Shown here one piece after another: positions 6,048 through 13,814 of a stretch of DNA of 20,657 nt. Each line of letters begins with the position of its first letter. The first letter of the stretch is position 1. Source of the DNA: JAWVYT01 sp046483065 (GTDB lineage Bacteria > Gemmatimonadota > Gemmatimonadetes > Longimicrobiales > RSA9); assembly GCA_046483065.1 (NCBI GenBank), contig JAWODW010000078.1:1-20657 (forward strand), in the 5' to 3' direction. The translations under genes were made by a program, and so were the position numbers. The notes under the pieces were generated by a model. That model saw only the letters and a list, made by a program, of their open reading frames with translations, did no database searches and was not told the origin of the DNA.

Positions 6048-7318
6048 GCGGCCGGGAGCGCGTGGACCGGGTCCGCCGGGCGTTCCAGGAGTACGGCCTC
6101 ACGGCGGGGACGCTGGGCTCCACGGCCGGCCAGACGGTCATGGTGGCGCTGCTGCCGATCCTGCTGTCGCGCTACACCAACTCGGCCACTCTGATCGGGT
6201 TCGCCATCGGGGGCGAGGGGATCGTGGCGATCCTGGTACCGTACTGGATCGGGGCGGCCAGCGACCATCTGCCGGCCTCCATGGCCCGGCGCTTCGGGCG
6301 CCGCACCTTCTTCCTGGCCCTCATGGCGCCGTTCATGGCGGCGGCGGTGGCGGTTGCGCCGTTCCTGACCGGCTTCTGGCCCATCGCCGGGGCCGCGTTC
6401 GTCTTCTTCCTGACGCTCCACGGCTTCCTGGCCCCGCTCTGGGCCCTCATGGTGGACGAAGTGCCCCACCATCGACGGGGCCGGGTCCAGGGTGTTCGCG
6501 GCGCGCTCCACTCCGCCGGTCTCGCCTTCGGGCTGGTGGCCGGTGGGCTCCTCTTCTCCATCTGGGAGCCCCTCCCCTTCGTGACGGCGAGCGCGCTGAT
6601 CCTGGTCACCACGGCCATCACCTACATGGCCGCCCCCCGAACGGAAACACCGGGGCACACCGGCGATGCCGCCGACATCCTGAAGGTCTGGCGCCGGCTC
6701 AAGGGACGCCCGGCCGTGAGCTGGATGCTCCTGGGGAACGCCCTCTGGAGCAGCGGGGTCGACGGGATCCGGCCCTACATCTTCCTCTTCGCCACCATCG
6801 TGGTGGGGATCAACGTGGCCGAGACGTCGCTGCTCCTCCTGGTGCTCGTGGCGGGCCTGGGCATCGGCGCCGTGGTCCTAGGGCGCCTGGGCGACCGGTT
6901 CGGCCACGCCCGGCTCCTGGGGCTCGGGAGCGGCGTCACCGGGATCGCCATGCTCATGGGTTTCTACGTCCGCACGGTGCCTTCCGCCATAGCCCTTCTC
7001 CTCTTTGCCGGGCTCGGCGCCGCCACGCTGATCTCGCTGGCCTACCCACTCTTTGCGTCGCTGATCCCCGAGCGCGGCGTGGGCCGGGACACCGGCCTCT
7101 ACATCGTGACCATGGGGTTCGGCCGGATCGTGGCACCTGTGGTCATCGGGGCCGCCATCGACCTGGGCCGGACCAGCCTGCCGGAGCTCCGGGGCTACCC
7201 GTACATGTGGCCCATCGCCGGCGCCCTCATGCTCCTGGGGCTGGTGGCGCTGATCCGCGCCATGCACCACGCCCGCCGGAGAGGCGAGGGGCCGTTCGAG
7301 CCTTCGCAGGAGGACTAG
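6044..7318 (+). CDS. Major facilitator superfamily transporter
   Basis: The 424-residue protein has about twelve hydrophobic helices in two six-helix halves joined by a hydrophilic loop near residue 200-230 (APRTETPGHTGDAADILKVWRRLKG). The loop after helix 2 carries a D-x-x-x-x-x-x-x-x-R-x-GRR segment (SDHLPASMARRFGRRTF), an MFS-type signature also seen in the sugar-transporting GPH/SLC45 branch. The equivalent in the second half is GRLGDRFGHARLL. The substrate is not predictable. The ATG lies inside the stop of the EamA gene (ATGA overlap), with GAGGAAG just upstream, so it is translationally coupled. Its TAG stop lies in CTAG, shared with the convergent gene's stop. Confidence 0.9.
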   Translation: MSGRERVDRVRRAFQEYGLTAGTLGSTAGQTVMVALLPILLSRYTNSATLIGFAIGGEGIVAILVPYWIGAASDHLPASMARRFGRRTFFLALMAPFMAAAVAVAPFLTGFWPIAGAAFVFFLTLHGFLAPLWALMVDEVPHHRRGRVQGVRGALHSAGLAFGLVAGGLLFSIWEPLPFVTASALILVTTAITYMAAPRTETPGHTGDAADILKVWRRLKGRPAVSWMLLGNALWSSGVDGIRPYIFLFATIVVGINVAETSLLLLVLVAGLGIGAVVLGRLGDRFGHARLLGLGSGVTGIAMLMGFYVRTVPSAIALLLFAGLGAATLISLAYPLFASLIPERGVGRDTGLYIVTMGFGRIVAPVVIGAAIDLGRTSLPELRGYPYMWPIAGALMLLGLVALIRAMHHARRRGEGPFEPSQED

Positions 7319-8289
7319 CGTCCGGTAATCTCCAGCAGGTCGAGGACGGGCGCCGCCGTGAGCGGAGACTCGGCCGACCGGATGCGTCCCAAGGCCCGGA
7401 TCCGCTGAAGCGGCGTAAGAGATCGGACCTCGGTCAGAAGCTCGGCGGGAACGGCCAGGTAGACGAACCCTGCGTCGTCGTTCGGGCCACGGGCCAGGAT
7501 GAACTGCTCGCCCGGCAGGAAGTCGGTACGGAACTGCTCCGCCTCCCGGAGCGCGATGAACTGGACCGTCCACTCCACGAGCCGCCCCCGGTACCGGTCC
7601 GGCTCGGCCTGGATCTCCTCGCGGGTAACCTCCCGGAGCACGCCGGGCGCCGCGCTGTCCGCACCCAGCGATGCCGCGAAGGTCCAACCCTCGACCCGGA
7701 TCCGGACCCAGTCGCCGTCGCGGTTCAGGACCTCCACATCGGCGCCGGGCTGGAGGCGGGCCACCGTGTCTCCTCCGGGCGCCGCCCGGAGGATGGCGTC
7801 GTCGCCGGCGGTACTGAACTCACGCGTGGGCTCCCCGGCCCCCGGCTCCGGCGGCGCGGCCGGCCCGACCGCCTCCTCGGCCCGGATCGACGGTCCCCAG
7901 ATCCAGCCGGTGCGCTCCACCCGGATCCACCGGCCCTGCTCCTCGAGTCGGTCCAGGAGCATTCCGGTCCGGGCCCGCCCGATACGCTGGCCGTTGGGCG
8001 TGGCCCGGAGGTTCTCGCCGTCCGCGGCCGAGACGGCCAGGTCGTGCCCGCCACGGTCGTCCGGCTGAACCGACGGCGCCCAGATCCACGCCTCCAGCGT
8101 GGCCTCCCGCCACCGCCCCTCGGCGTCGCCCAGCCGCAGCGGCGTGCCCTCCAGCAGCTCGGCCAGGATCACCCCGCCGGGCGCCGCCCGGAAGTTCTCC
8201 TCCGCCACGGCCACCACGGCCGACTGGCCCCCCAGCGTGGTGGGGGCGGCCAGGGCGAGGATCACGACCGACCGGACGAGCCCATGCAT
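7315..8289 (-). CDS. Secreted protein with three SH3-type (SH3b) repeats and a C-terminal domain of unknown function
   Basis: The 324-residue protein has an N-terminal signal peptide (MHGLVRSVVILALAAPTTLGG) and three repeats of about 50-60 residues. Each has an (N/I)LRA-P-G core, a Gly/Asp turn, a W-I/R strand and a closing W: ENFRAAPGGVI...GRWREATLEAWIWAPS, ENLRATPNGQR...GRWIRVERTGWIWGPS, AILRAAPGGDT...GDWVRIRVEGWTFAAS. An acidic/Pro linker joins repeats 2 and 3. The last 100 residues (EVTREEIQAEPDRYRGRLVEW onward) form a separate globular part, possibly OB-like, that I do not recognise. SH3b repeats commonly bind peptidoglycan, so an envelope role is inferred. The ATG at 8289 is preferred to an adjacent TTG at 8292. 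It overlaps the convergent MFS gene by four bases at a shared CTAG. Confidence 0.85.
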   Translation of the reverse strand: MHGLVRSVVILALAAPTTLGGQSAVVAVAEENFRAAPGGVILAELLEGTPLRLGDAEGRWREATLEAWIWAPSVQPDDRGGHDLAVSAADGENLRATPNGQRIGRARTGMLLDRLEEQGRWIRVERTGWIWGPSIRAEEAVGPAAPPEPGAGEPTREFSTAGDDAILRAAPGGDTVARLQPGADVEVLNRDGDWVRIRVEGWTFAASLGADSAAPGVLREVTREEIQAEPDRYRGRLVEWTVQFIALREAEQFRTDFLPGEQFILARGPNDDAGFVYLAVPAELLTEVRSLTPLQRIRALGRIRSAESPLTAAPVLDLLEITGR

Positions 8290-8400
8290 CAACGTTGCCT
8301 CAACTCTCTGTCAGGTGGACACTTAGAGGAGCCCGGCGACAAGCTACACCCGGGCACTTCGCACCGTCAACGAACGATTTTCTCCGCCCCCCCACATCGG

Positions 8401-8429
8401 TTGCGTGCCGCACCGGTCTCGTCTAGCTT
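8401..8429 (+). promoter_or_regulatory. Candidate promoter of the outer-membrane barrel gene
   Basis: TTGCGT (8401-8406), a 17-base spacer and TAGCTT (8424-8429) lie 64 bases upstream of the GTG start. Each hexamer is a partial match, so this is tentative. Confidence 0.35.
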
Positions 8430-8452
8430 CCGGCGAGCATTACTCGCCCGGA
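8429..8452 (+). other. Leader hairpin ahead of the outer-membrane barrel gene
   Basis: TCCGGCGAG (8429-8437) pairs with CTCGCCCGGA (8443-8452) around the loop CATTA, with a single bulged C. It would sit at the very 5' end of the mRNA if the candidate promoter is right. No T-tract follows, so it is not an intrinsic terminator. Confidence 0.4.
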
Positions 8453-8492
8453 GACCGAAAAGGTCCCCGGCCCACGACGGACCCGGATACAC

Positions 8493-9227
8493 GTGATCAA
8501 GCGTAGCATTCTCGCAGCAGGGCTCCTCGCCGCCTTCGGACTCGCCGGTCCGACGCCGGCGAGTACCCAGAGCCAGAGCATCACCTCGCCCTACGACTTC
8601 GTCGAGGGCTCGCACTCCTTCTATACCTTCGGCTCGGCGGTCTTCACCGACCGGGGCACTCTCGACACGGGGCCCGGCTCCGGGTACGCGGCGGGCCTCG
8701 ACTACACCCTCCGGATCAGCGGACCGTTCAACGTCGCCCTCCGGGCCTCGTACCTGTCGACCGACCGGCGGGTCTACACCGACTCGGCCACCTTCGCCGA
8801 CAGCCTCACCCTGCAGGCCGATCCCATGGCGGGGCTCCATCAGGTGGGTACGGCCGACCTCTCGCTCCTGCTCCTGGACGCATCGCTGCGCTTCGACGTG
8901 ACCGGCCCGCGGACGTGGCACCGGATCCAGCCGTACGTATTGATCGGCGCCGGGGGCGTCCTCGTAGCGTCGCAGGCCAACACCGGCGAGGACCAGCTGC
9001 CGCCGGATGTCCAGCTCCAGGTCCGGTTCCGGGACGGGTTCACCGGCCACGTGGGCGCCGGCTTCGAGGTCCACCTCTCGGAGCACTTCACCGTCCGCGC
9101 CGACGCCCGTGATCTGCTCTGGAAGTTGCACATCCCCCAGGGATTCCGCACTCCCGGCCGGATCATCGACGTCGAGCAGTGGGTCCAGTCCGCGCACCTC
9201 AGCTTGGGACTCACCTTCCGCTTCTAG
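8493..9227 (+). CDS. Outer-membrane beta-barrel protein
   Basis: The 244-residue protein begins with a signal peptide (MIKRSILAAGLLAAFGLAGPTPAST) and continues with amphipathic strands of alternating polarity: SGYAAGLDYTLRIS, FNVALRASYLS, ADLSLLLLDASLRFDV, WHRIQPYVLIGAGGVLV, FTGHVGAGFEVHLS, FTVRADARDLLW. It ends LSLGLTFRF, with the C-terminal Phe recognised by the BAM complex. Size and strand number suit a small eight- to ten-stranded OmpA/OmpW-like barrel. Its function is unknown. The start is GTG at 8493 with only a weak GGA upstream; no ATG gives a better signal peptide. Confidence 0.85.
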   Translation: MIKRSILAAGLLAAFGLAGPTPASTQSQSITSPYDFVEGSHSFYTFGSAVFTDRGTLDTGPGSGYAAGLDYTLRISGPFNVALRASYLSTDRRVYTDSATFADSLTLQADPMAGLHQVGTADLSLLLLDASLRFDVTGPRTWHRIQPYVLIGAGGVLVASQANTGEDQLPPDVQLQVRFRDGFTGHVGAGFEVHLSEHFTVRADARDLLWKLHIPQGFRTPGRIIDVEQWVQSAHLSLGLTFRF

Positions 9228-9277
9228 GACGCCGCTGGCAAAATCGCTGCCGGCGGCACTGCCGTTGCATCGATGGT

Positions 9278-9297
9278 CCCCTGCATCGAACCAGGGG
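9278..9297 (+). promoter_or_regulatory. Hairpin covering the ribosome-binding site of the BON gene
   Basis: CCCCTG (9278-9283) pairs perfectly with CAGGGG (9292-9297) around an eight-base loop. The right arm is the start of the GGGGGG run (9294-9299) that serves as Shine-Dalgarno for the ATG at 9306, so folding would hide the ribosome site. An 8-bp direct repeat TGCATCGA (9266-9273, 9282-9289) overlaps it. Confidence 0.45.
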
Positions 9298-9305
9298 GGC
9301 ATCCG

Positions 9306-9788
9306 ATGGCTGATTTCGAGAACACCTTCAATCTAGAGCAGATGACCGATGGCGACATCGAGGAGCTCGTCCGTCAGCAGCTCGACGAGGACGAGGCTTT
9401 CAACGTCGATACCGTGGACATCGAGGTCCAGAGCGGCGAGATCACCGTCAGCGGTCGAGTGGGCACCGAGGGCGAGCGGCAGCGGGTGGGCCAGGTCCTG
9501 ACCGGCCTCGGCGCCACCGACTTCCAGAACGACGTGCTGGTGGACGAAGTCGCGCGTGCACAGCGGGATGACGCCGCCGACGAGGCCCACATCGGGGACC
9601 AGGAGGCCCGGGCCCAGATCGGCGAGTCGGGCAAGGCCACCACCGACACGGCCGAACACCTCCACCGGGATCGCTCCGACCGACTCTACGGCACCAAAGA
9701 CATGCAGGAGGCCATCGAAGAAGGGACGCCGTACACCCCGCCGGACCGACCCGTCCAGGAGGGCGTGGAGGGCGACGAGGAGCACTGA
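9306..9788 (+). CDS. BON-domain protein
   Basis: The 160-residue, strongly acidic protein has one BON domain at about residues 15-80: DIEELVRQQLDEDEAFNVDTVDIEVQSGEITVSGRVGTEGERQRVGQVL. The helix, a G-E-I-T-V-S-G-x-V hairpin and a second helix are the family pattern. BON domains are thought to bind membranes or phospholipid and are common in osmotic-shock and envelope proteins. No signal peptide is visible, so it appears cytoplasmic, unlike OsmY. The rest is low complexity, acidic and probably disordered (DDAADEAHIGDQEARAQIG...). High acidity is consistent with a salt-adapted cytoplasm, but one protein proves nothing. ATG follows GGGGGG by six bases. Confidence 0.88.
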   Translation: MADFENTFNLEQMTDGDIEELVRQQLDEDEAFNVDTVDIEVQSGEITVSGRVGTEGERQRVGQVLTGLGATDFQNDVLVDEVARAQRDDAADEAHIGDQEARAQIGESGKATTDTAEHLHRDRSDRLYGTKDMQEAIEEGTPYTPPDRPVQEGVEGDEEH

Positions 9789-9823
9789 CGGGGTCGCCTC
9801 GCACGCCCCGCCGCTGCCCGTAC

Positions 9824-9862
9824 GGGGCCGCCCGGCTTCACGGCCCGGCGGCCCCTTCCCTT
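9824..9862 (+). terminator. Likely terminator after the BON gene
   Basis: GGGGCCGCC (9824-9832) pairs with GGCGGCCCC (9847-9855), with an inner GGC/GCC extension, followed by a pyrimidine run TTCCCTT (9856-9862). It lies 36 bases after the BON stop and before tupA. Confidence 0.55.
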
Positions 9863-9897
9863 GCGACCGCCCGCATCCACCCGGCAAACTCCACCGC

Positions 9898-10848
9898 ATG
9901 ATCACCACGCTGCGGGGCTCGACGTCACACCCCCGTCCGGTCCGGGCTTCGTGCCCGGTCGGACCTTCGTGCCCGGTCCGTCTCCGGTCCGTCGTGACGA
10001 TGCTGGTGCTGGCGCTGCTGGCGGCGGTTGGTGCCGGCTGCGGCGACCGTCAGCGTGGCGCCGGATCTGCCGATCGCGACCCCCAGCGGCTGCTGCTGGT
10101 GACCACCACTACGGTGGAGGCCTCGGGGCTCCTGGAGGAGCTGGTGACGGCGTACCACGCCGCCCAGGACCGCTACCGGCTGTCGGTGACGGCCGTGGGC
10201 TCCGGCGCCGCGCTGGAGCTCGGGCGACGGGGCGACGCCGACCTCCTGATCACCCACGACCCCATCGGGGAGGCCGCGTTCATGGACGCCGGCTACGGCG
10301 CCGAGCAGGGGCCGTTCATGCGGAACGAGTTCATCGTGGTGGGCCCGCCGGAGGATGCGGCGGGGATCCGGGGCGCCACGGAGCTGGCCGCCGCCCTGGA
10401 CCGGGTCGCGGCAGCGGAGGCCCGGTTCGTCTCCCGGGGCGACGATTCGGGGACCCACCGGCGGGAGCGGCAGCTCTGGGCCCGCGTGGGTCGTACGCCC
10501 TGGGAAACCCGACCGCGGTGGTACATCGAGTCGGGCTCGGGGATGGACGAGACGCTCCGCATAGCCGATCAGCGGAACGCGTACGCGCTGAGCGGGCGGA
10601 GCACGTACCTGAACCTCCGGGACGGGCTCCGCCTCGAGCGTCTGGCCCGCGGCAATCCGCCAGAGGTGAACGCGTACCAGTGGACGCTGCCGGCGGAGCC
10701 GCTGCACCCGGAAGGCGCCCGGCACCTCAGGGACTGGCTGGTGGGGCCCGGACAGGACGTCGTCGCCGGGTACGGGCTGGACGCCTTCGGCGAGGCGCTC
10801 TTCATCCCCACCGCCACGGCCCTCGATACGCTGTCGGGGCCGGGCTGA
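9898..10848 (+). CDS. tupA: Tungstate ABC transporter substrate-binding protein (TupA family)
   Basis: This is the periplasmic receptor of a TupABC importer, which binds tungstate (some relatives molybdate) and passes it to TupB. The 316-residue protein carries the TupA pattern: LLLVTTTTVEASGLLEELV at residues ~65-83, VTAVGSGAALELGRRGDADLLITHDP, GPFMRNEFIVVGPPEDAAGI, FVSRGDDSGTHRRERQLW, WYIESGSGMDETLRIADQRNAYALS and STYL. The TTT and SRGDDSGTH segments are the expected oxyanion contacts. A hydrophobic stretch (VVTMLVLALLAAVGAGCGD) ends in Cys48, probably the lipidated residue, although the -3 position is Gly. The 34 residues before it are unusually long and contain a repeated SCPV from a near-duplicated 14-mer in the DNA, so the true start may be downstream of the ATG at 9898. 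tupB begins one base after the stop. Confidence 0.9.
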   Translation: MITTLRGSTSHPRPVRASCPVGPSCPVRLRSVVTMLVLALLAAVGAGCGDRQRGAGSADRDPQRLLLVTTTTVEASGLLEELVTAYHAAQDRYRLSVTAVGSGAALELGRRGDADLLITHDPIGEAAFMDAGYGAEQGPFMRNEFIVVGPPEDAAGIRGATELAAALDRVAAAEARFVSRGDDSGTHRRERQLWARVGRTPWETRPRWYIESGSGMDETLRIADQRNAYALSGRSTYLNLRDGLRLERLARGNPPEVNAYQWTLPAEPLHPEGARHLRDWLVGPGQDVVAGYGLDAFGEALFIPTATALDTLSGPG

Positions 10849-10849
10849 C

Positions 10850-11575
10850 ATGGAGCTCTTCGGCGACGCCATCGTCGAGGCCTTTCGGCTCCTGGCCTCC
10901 CTCGACGAGTACGTCTTCCAGATCCTCTGGCGGTCGATCCAGGTCTCGGGCGGCGCCATGGTCATCGCGATCCTGGCCGGGCTGCCCGTGGGCATCTTTC
11001 TCGGCGTGAGCCGGTTCCCGGGCCGACGGGTGCTGGTGGCGCTGGTCTATACCGGGTTCGCGCTGCCGCCGGTGGTGATCGGGCTCCTGGTCTACCTCCT
11101 CCTCTCCCGACAGGGCCCCATCGGCGGCCTCGAGATCCTCTTCAGCCCCACCGCCATGGTGGTGGCCCAGGCGCTCCTCGCCGCGCCGTATGTGGCCGGC
11201 GTGAGCCTGGCCGCCGTGCAGGCGGTGCCGCCGGGCGTTCGACTCCAGGCGCGGGCCCTCGGCGCGTCCCGCAGCCGCGCACTCTGGATGCAGGTGCGAG
11301 AGGCTCGCCTCGGGATCTTCGCCGCCATGATCGCCGGCTTCGGGGCGGTCATCAGCGAGGTGGGCGCGGCCATGATGGTGGGCGGCAATATCGCCGGCGA
11401 GACCCGGGTCCTGACCACCGCCATCGTGCTCGAGACGAGGCGGGGCAACTTCGAGACGGCCATGGCGCTCGGCTTCATCCTCCTGGCCATCGTGCTCGTG
11501 GTGAATATGCTGCTGACCCGGGTCCAGCAGGGACCGGCGTGGGAGGCGGCGGTGACGGAGCGGCCGTGGGCGTAA
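10850..11575 (+). CDS. tupB: Tungstate ABC transporter permease (TupB)
   Basis: The 241-residue inner-membrane protein has about five to six hydrophobic helices (GAMVIAILAGLPVGIFLGV, VLVALVYTGFALPPVVIGLLVYLLL, AMVVAQALLAAPYVAGVSLAAV, AAMIAGFGAVISEVGAAMMVGG, AMALGFILLAIVLVVNMLL). It has the binding-protein-dependent permease EAA loop: QARALGASRSRALWMQVREARLGI, with A-x-x-x-G-A-S. GFGAVISEVGAAMMVGGNIAGETRVLTTAI is characteristic of the TupB/WtpB/ModB group. It forms the translocation channel with TupC. The ATG is one base after tupA's stop and the TAA stop overlaps tupC's ATG by one base (TAATG), so the three genes are tightly coupled. Confidence 0.93.
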   Translation: MELFGDAIVEAFRLLASLDEYVFQILWRSIQVSGGAMVIAILAGLPVGIFLGVSRFPGRRVLVALVYTGFALPPVVIGLLVYLLLSRQGPIGGLEILFSPTAMVVAQALLAAPYVAGVSLAAVQAVPPGVRLQARALGASRSRALWMQVREARLGIFAAMIAGFGAVISEVGAAMMVGGNIAGETRVLTTAIVLETRRGNFETAMALGFILLAIVLVVNMLLTRVQQGPAWEAAVTERPWA

Positions 11576-12699
11576 TGGGCAGAGCCACGCCGGGCACGGC
11601 GGCGCGAACGGCGCTCCTGCGGGCGCGCGGCCTGGTGCGATCCTATGGCGGACGTACAGTGGTGGCCGTGGACGACCTGCGGATCCAGCGGGGCGAGGTG
11701 GTGGCGGTGCTGGGGCCGAACGGCGCGGGCAAGTCCACCCTCTTTCGACTGCTGCTGGCCCTGGAGAAGCCCGACGCCGGCGAGGTGCTCCTCGATGGAC
11801 GGCGGCTCGACGCCGGCGACGAGGCGGCTCGACGTCGCCTGGTGGGGGTGTTCCAGAACCCGCACCTCTTCTCGGGCACCGTCGGCGCCAACCTGCAGTT
11901 CGGGCTGAGGGCTCACGACGTGCCCCGCAGCCAGTGGCCCGGCCAGATCGAACGGACCGTGGAGGAGCTGGGTATCGGCCACCTCCGGGACGCGGACGTG
12001 GCACGGTTGTCCGGGGGCGAGGCCCGCAGGGTGGCCCTCGCCCGGGGACTGGTCCTCCAGCCCGACGTGCTCCTGCTCGACGAACCCACCGCCAGCCTGG
12101 ACGTCACCGTGCGACGGCGGTTCCGCGAGGAGCTGGGGCTGGTCATGCGGCAGCGGGCCGGCAGCGTCCTCCTCATCACCCACGACCCGAGCGACGCCTT
12201 CGACCTGGCCGACCGGGTGGCAGTCATGGAAGACGGCCGGATCGTTCAGGTCGGCACGCCCGAGGATCTCACCACGGAGCCGGCCACCGCCTTCGTCGCC
12301 GCCTTCACCGGCGCAGAGCTCCTCCTCGACGGCGTGGTGGAGCGCGTCGGCGACGGCACCCTCGACGTGGCCACCGGGAGCACCACCCTGGTGGCCCGGT
12401 GCCCCGAGGGTCGCCTCTCCGCCGGCGACGGGGTGCACGTCCGCTACCGCCCCGAGGACGTGATCCTGACCCGCACCAGCCACGCGGATACCAGCGCACG
12501 GAACCAGCTCCGGATGACGGTGCGGTCGGTGACCCCCGTGGGCGGGATGGTGCGGGTGCGCCTGGAGGGCCCCATCACGCTGGCGGCACTCATCACCCGG
12601 GACAGCGCCGAGCGGATGGGGATGGCGGTGGGGGCGGAGATCGACGCGCTGATCAAGACGGCGGCGCTGAATGTGTTCTTGCCGGAGGGGTCGGACTAA
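11575..12699 (+). CDS. tupC: Tungstate ABC transporter ATP-binding protein (TupC) with MOP/TOBE-like tail
   Basis: The 374-residue ATPase has all ABC motifs: Walker A GPNGAGKS (47-54), Q-loop Gln94 in VFQNPHLF, signature LSGGE (145-149), Walker B VLLLDE (165-170), D-loop SLD and His203. The C-terminal ~140 residues hold a regulatory region. A first strand-rich part (LLLDGVVERVGDGTLDVATGS...RYRPEDVIL) is followed by a MOP/TOBE-like module (ARNQLRMTVRSVTPVGGMVRVRLEG...AVGAEIDALIKTAALNVF), the type that binds molybdate or tungstate in ModC proteins. This supports oxyanion specificity and feedback control. The ATG at 11575 overlaps tupB's stop. The stop codon lies in the first copy of a 15-mer tandem repeat abutting a transposase unit, so the exact C-terminus may have been altered by that event. 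Confidence 0.93.
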   Translation: MGRATPGTAARTALLRARGLVRSYGGRTVVAVDDLRIQRGEVVAVLGPNGAGKSTLFRLLLALEKPDAGEVLLDGRRLDAGDEAARRRLVGVFQNPHLFSGTVGANLQFGLRAHDVPRSQWPGQIERTVEELGIGHLRDADVARLSGGEARRVALARGLVLQPDVLLLDEPTASLDVTVRRRFREELGLVMRQRAGSVLLITHDPSDAFDLADRVAVMEDGRIVQVGTPEDLTTEPATAFVAAFTGAELLLDGVVERVGDGTLDVATGSTTLVARCPEGRLSAGDGVHVRYRPEDVILTRTSHADTSARNQLRMTVRSVTPVGGMVRVRLEGPITLAALITRDSAERMGMAVGAEIDALIKTAALNVFLPEGSD

Positions 12700-12741
12700 C
12701 GGACGACGGACTAGCGGACGACGGACGGACTAGCGGACGAC
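12693..12741. repeat. 15-bp tandem repeat array spanning the tupC stop
   Basis: Three near-identical 15-mers follow each other: GGACTAACGGACGAC (12693-12707), GGACTAGCGGACGAC (12708-12722), and, after a 4-base partial copy GGAC, GGACTAGCGGACGAC (12727-12741). The first contains the TAA stop of tupC, and the last overlaps the outer nine bases of the left 24-bp inverted repeat (12733-12741). Confidence 0.85.
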
Positions 12742-12756
12742 GTACCAGTCGCCAGT
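12733..12756 (+). repeat. Left arm of the 24-bp inverted repeat
   Basis: It is an exact reverse complement of 13815-13838. It begins inside the third 15-mer of the array after tupC and folds as a bulged REP-like hairpin. Confidence 0.9.
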
Positions 12757-12808
12757 TTCGTCCCGTCCCGCTATGGAGGTGCCCCAGAGACGCAGGCATC
12801 TTCGCTCC

Positions 12809-13774
12809 ATGGGACGCCAACGGAGGCCGTATCTACCCGGAGGGATCTTCCACCTGACCGCGCGAACGCTGCGCCGCGAGCACAGGTTCACCCCTCGCCT
12901 GCGCAGCCTGACCGTGGCCGCAGTCGCGGACGCTGCCGAGCGATCTGGCTGTCGGATCCTCGCCGTCGCCGTAATGTCGAACCACCTCCATATCGTTGCA
13001 CAGCAAGGGGATCGACCGCTGTCCGAGTTTATGCAGCCGCTCCTGCGGCGGCTCGCGCACCGCATCCAGGAAGCACACAACCTGGAGGGTCCAGTCTTCT
13101 GGCGCCCTTACGCCAGCCGGATCTGCAGGACTCCTTCGCACGCGCGAAACGCGATCGTCTACACGCACCTGAATCCCGTGCGGGCCGGGTTGTGTGACAC
13201 GCCGGCCGACTATCGCTGGACCTCCCACAAGCTCTATGACGCCACCCTTTCGGACCCCACCCCCGAGCTGCAGCGCCTCGGCGACACATTGGATCCGACG
13301 ATCGGGCTCCCCCTGTTCGCCACCGGGCCGAACCGCTCCGTCGCGGAGCTTCGCGACGACTACCGAGCCTTCGTCGCGTGGCGAATCGATGCCGACCGGA
13401 CCCACGACCCTCACGAAGACGAGATGATCGAGCCGCCCGCTCCATGGCGGCGGTCGACCTGGGGGGCCGTGTTGAGCCCACTGTTCAGCCCCTTGAACGG
13501 AACGGACCGACCTTCGCGCAACGACCGCCGACCGCCCCCGGGCACTCCGGATCTGGCTGCCCTTGCCCGCGACGTGCTGGACGCCGAGGCGCCGAATGTT
13601 TCGCTGCGATCCCTTTACGGACGCGGCGGCGGAGCACGGGCCAGTCGGCTTCGCCACGCCATCATCCGTCGTCTCCACGCGGTCGGGTTCCGCAACGTCG
13701 AGATCGCGCGATTCCTCGGCCTCTCGAAATCTGCCGTCTCGTGGGTGATCTGCCGGCGGCGGAACGGGGATTGA
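12809..13774 (+). CDS. REP-associated tyrosine transposase (Y1_Tnp, RAYT family)
   Basis: This single-stranded-DNA HUH nuclease nicks and processes REP hairpins using one tyrosine. The 321-residue protein has the N-terminal RAYT motif RPYLPGGIFHLTAR, the metal-binding HUH motif His59-x-His61 in MSNHLHIV, and Tyr118 in VYTHLNPVRAGL, the usual catalytic-tyrosine context. Family cores are about 150-200 residues. Here a C-terminal extension of over 100 residues ends in a helix-turn-helix (RHAIIRRLHAVGFRNVEIARFLGLSKSAVSWVI), as in long RAYT relatives. All catalytic residues are present, so it may be active. The ATG at 12809 starts at the conserved domain; an in-frame ATG at 12773 would add 12 residues, and neither has a good Shine-Dalgarno. 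It lies between the two arms of a perfect inverted repeat. Confidence 0.9.
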   Translation: MGRQRRPYLPGGIFHLTARTLRREHRFTPRLRSLTVAAVADAAERSGCRILAVAVMSNHLHIVAQQGDRPLSEFMQPLLRRLAHRIQEAHNLEGPVFWRPYASRICRTPSHARNAIVYTHLNPVRAGLCDTPADYRWTSHKLYDATLSDPTPELQRLGDTLDPTIGLPLFATGPNRSVAELRDDYRAFVAWRIDADRTHDPHEDEMIEPPAPWRRSTWGAVLSPLFSPLNGTDRPSRNDRRPPPGTPDLAALARDVLDAEAPNVSLRSLYGRGGGARASRLRHAIIRRLHAVGFRNVEIARFLGLSKSAVSWVICRRRNGD

Positions 13775-13814
13775 CGCAGTCGAAACACCAATGAATGCCC
13801 CAAAACACCGAATT

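Noticed and set aside
9600..9900. Moco/tungsten riboswitch upstream of tupA
   Set aside because: The region contains the BON coding end and a terminator-like stem; I could not see the multi-stem Moco motif.
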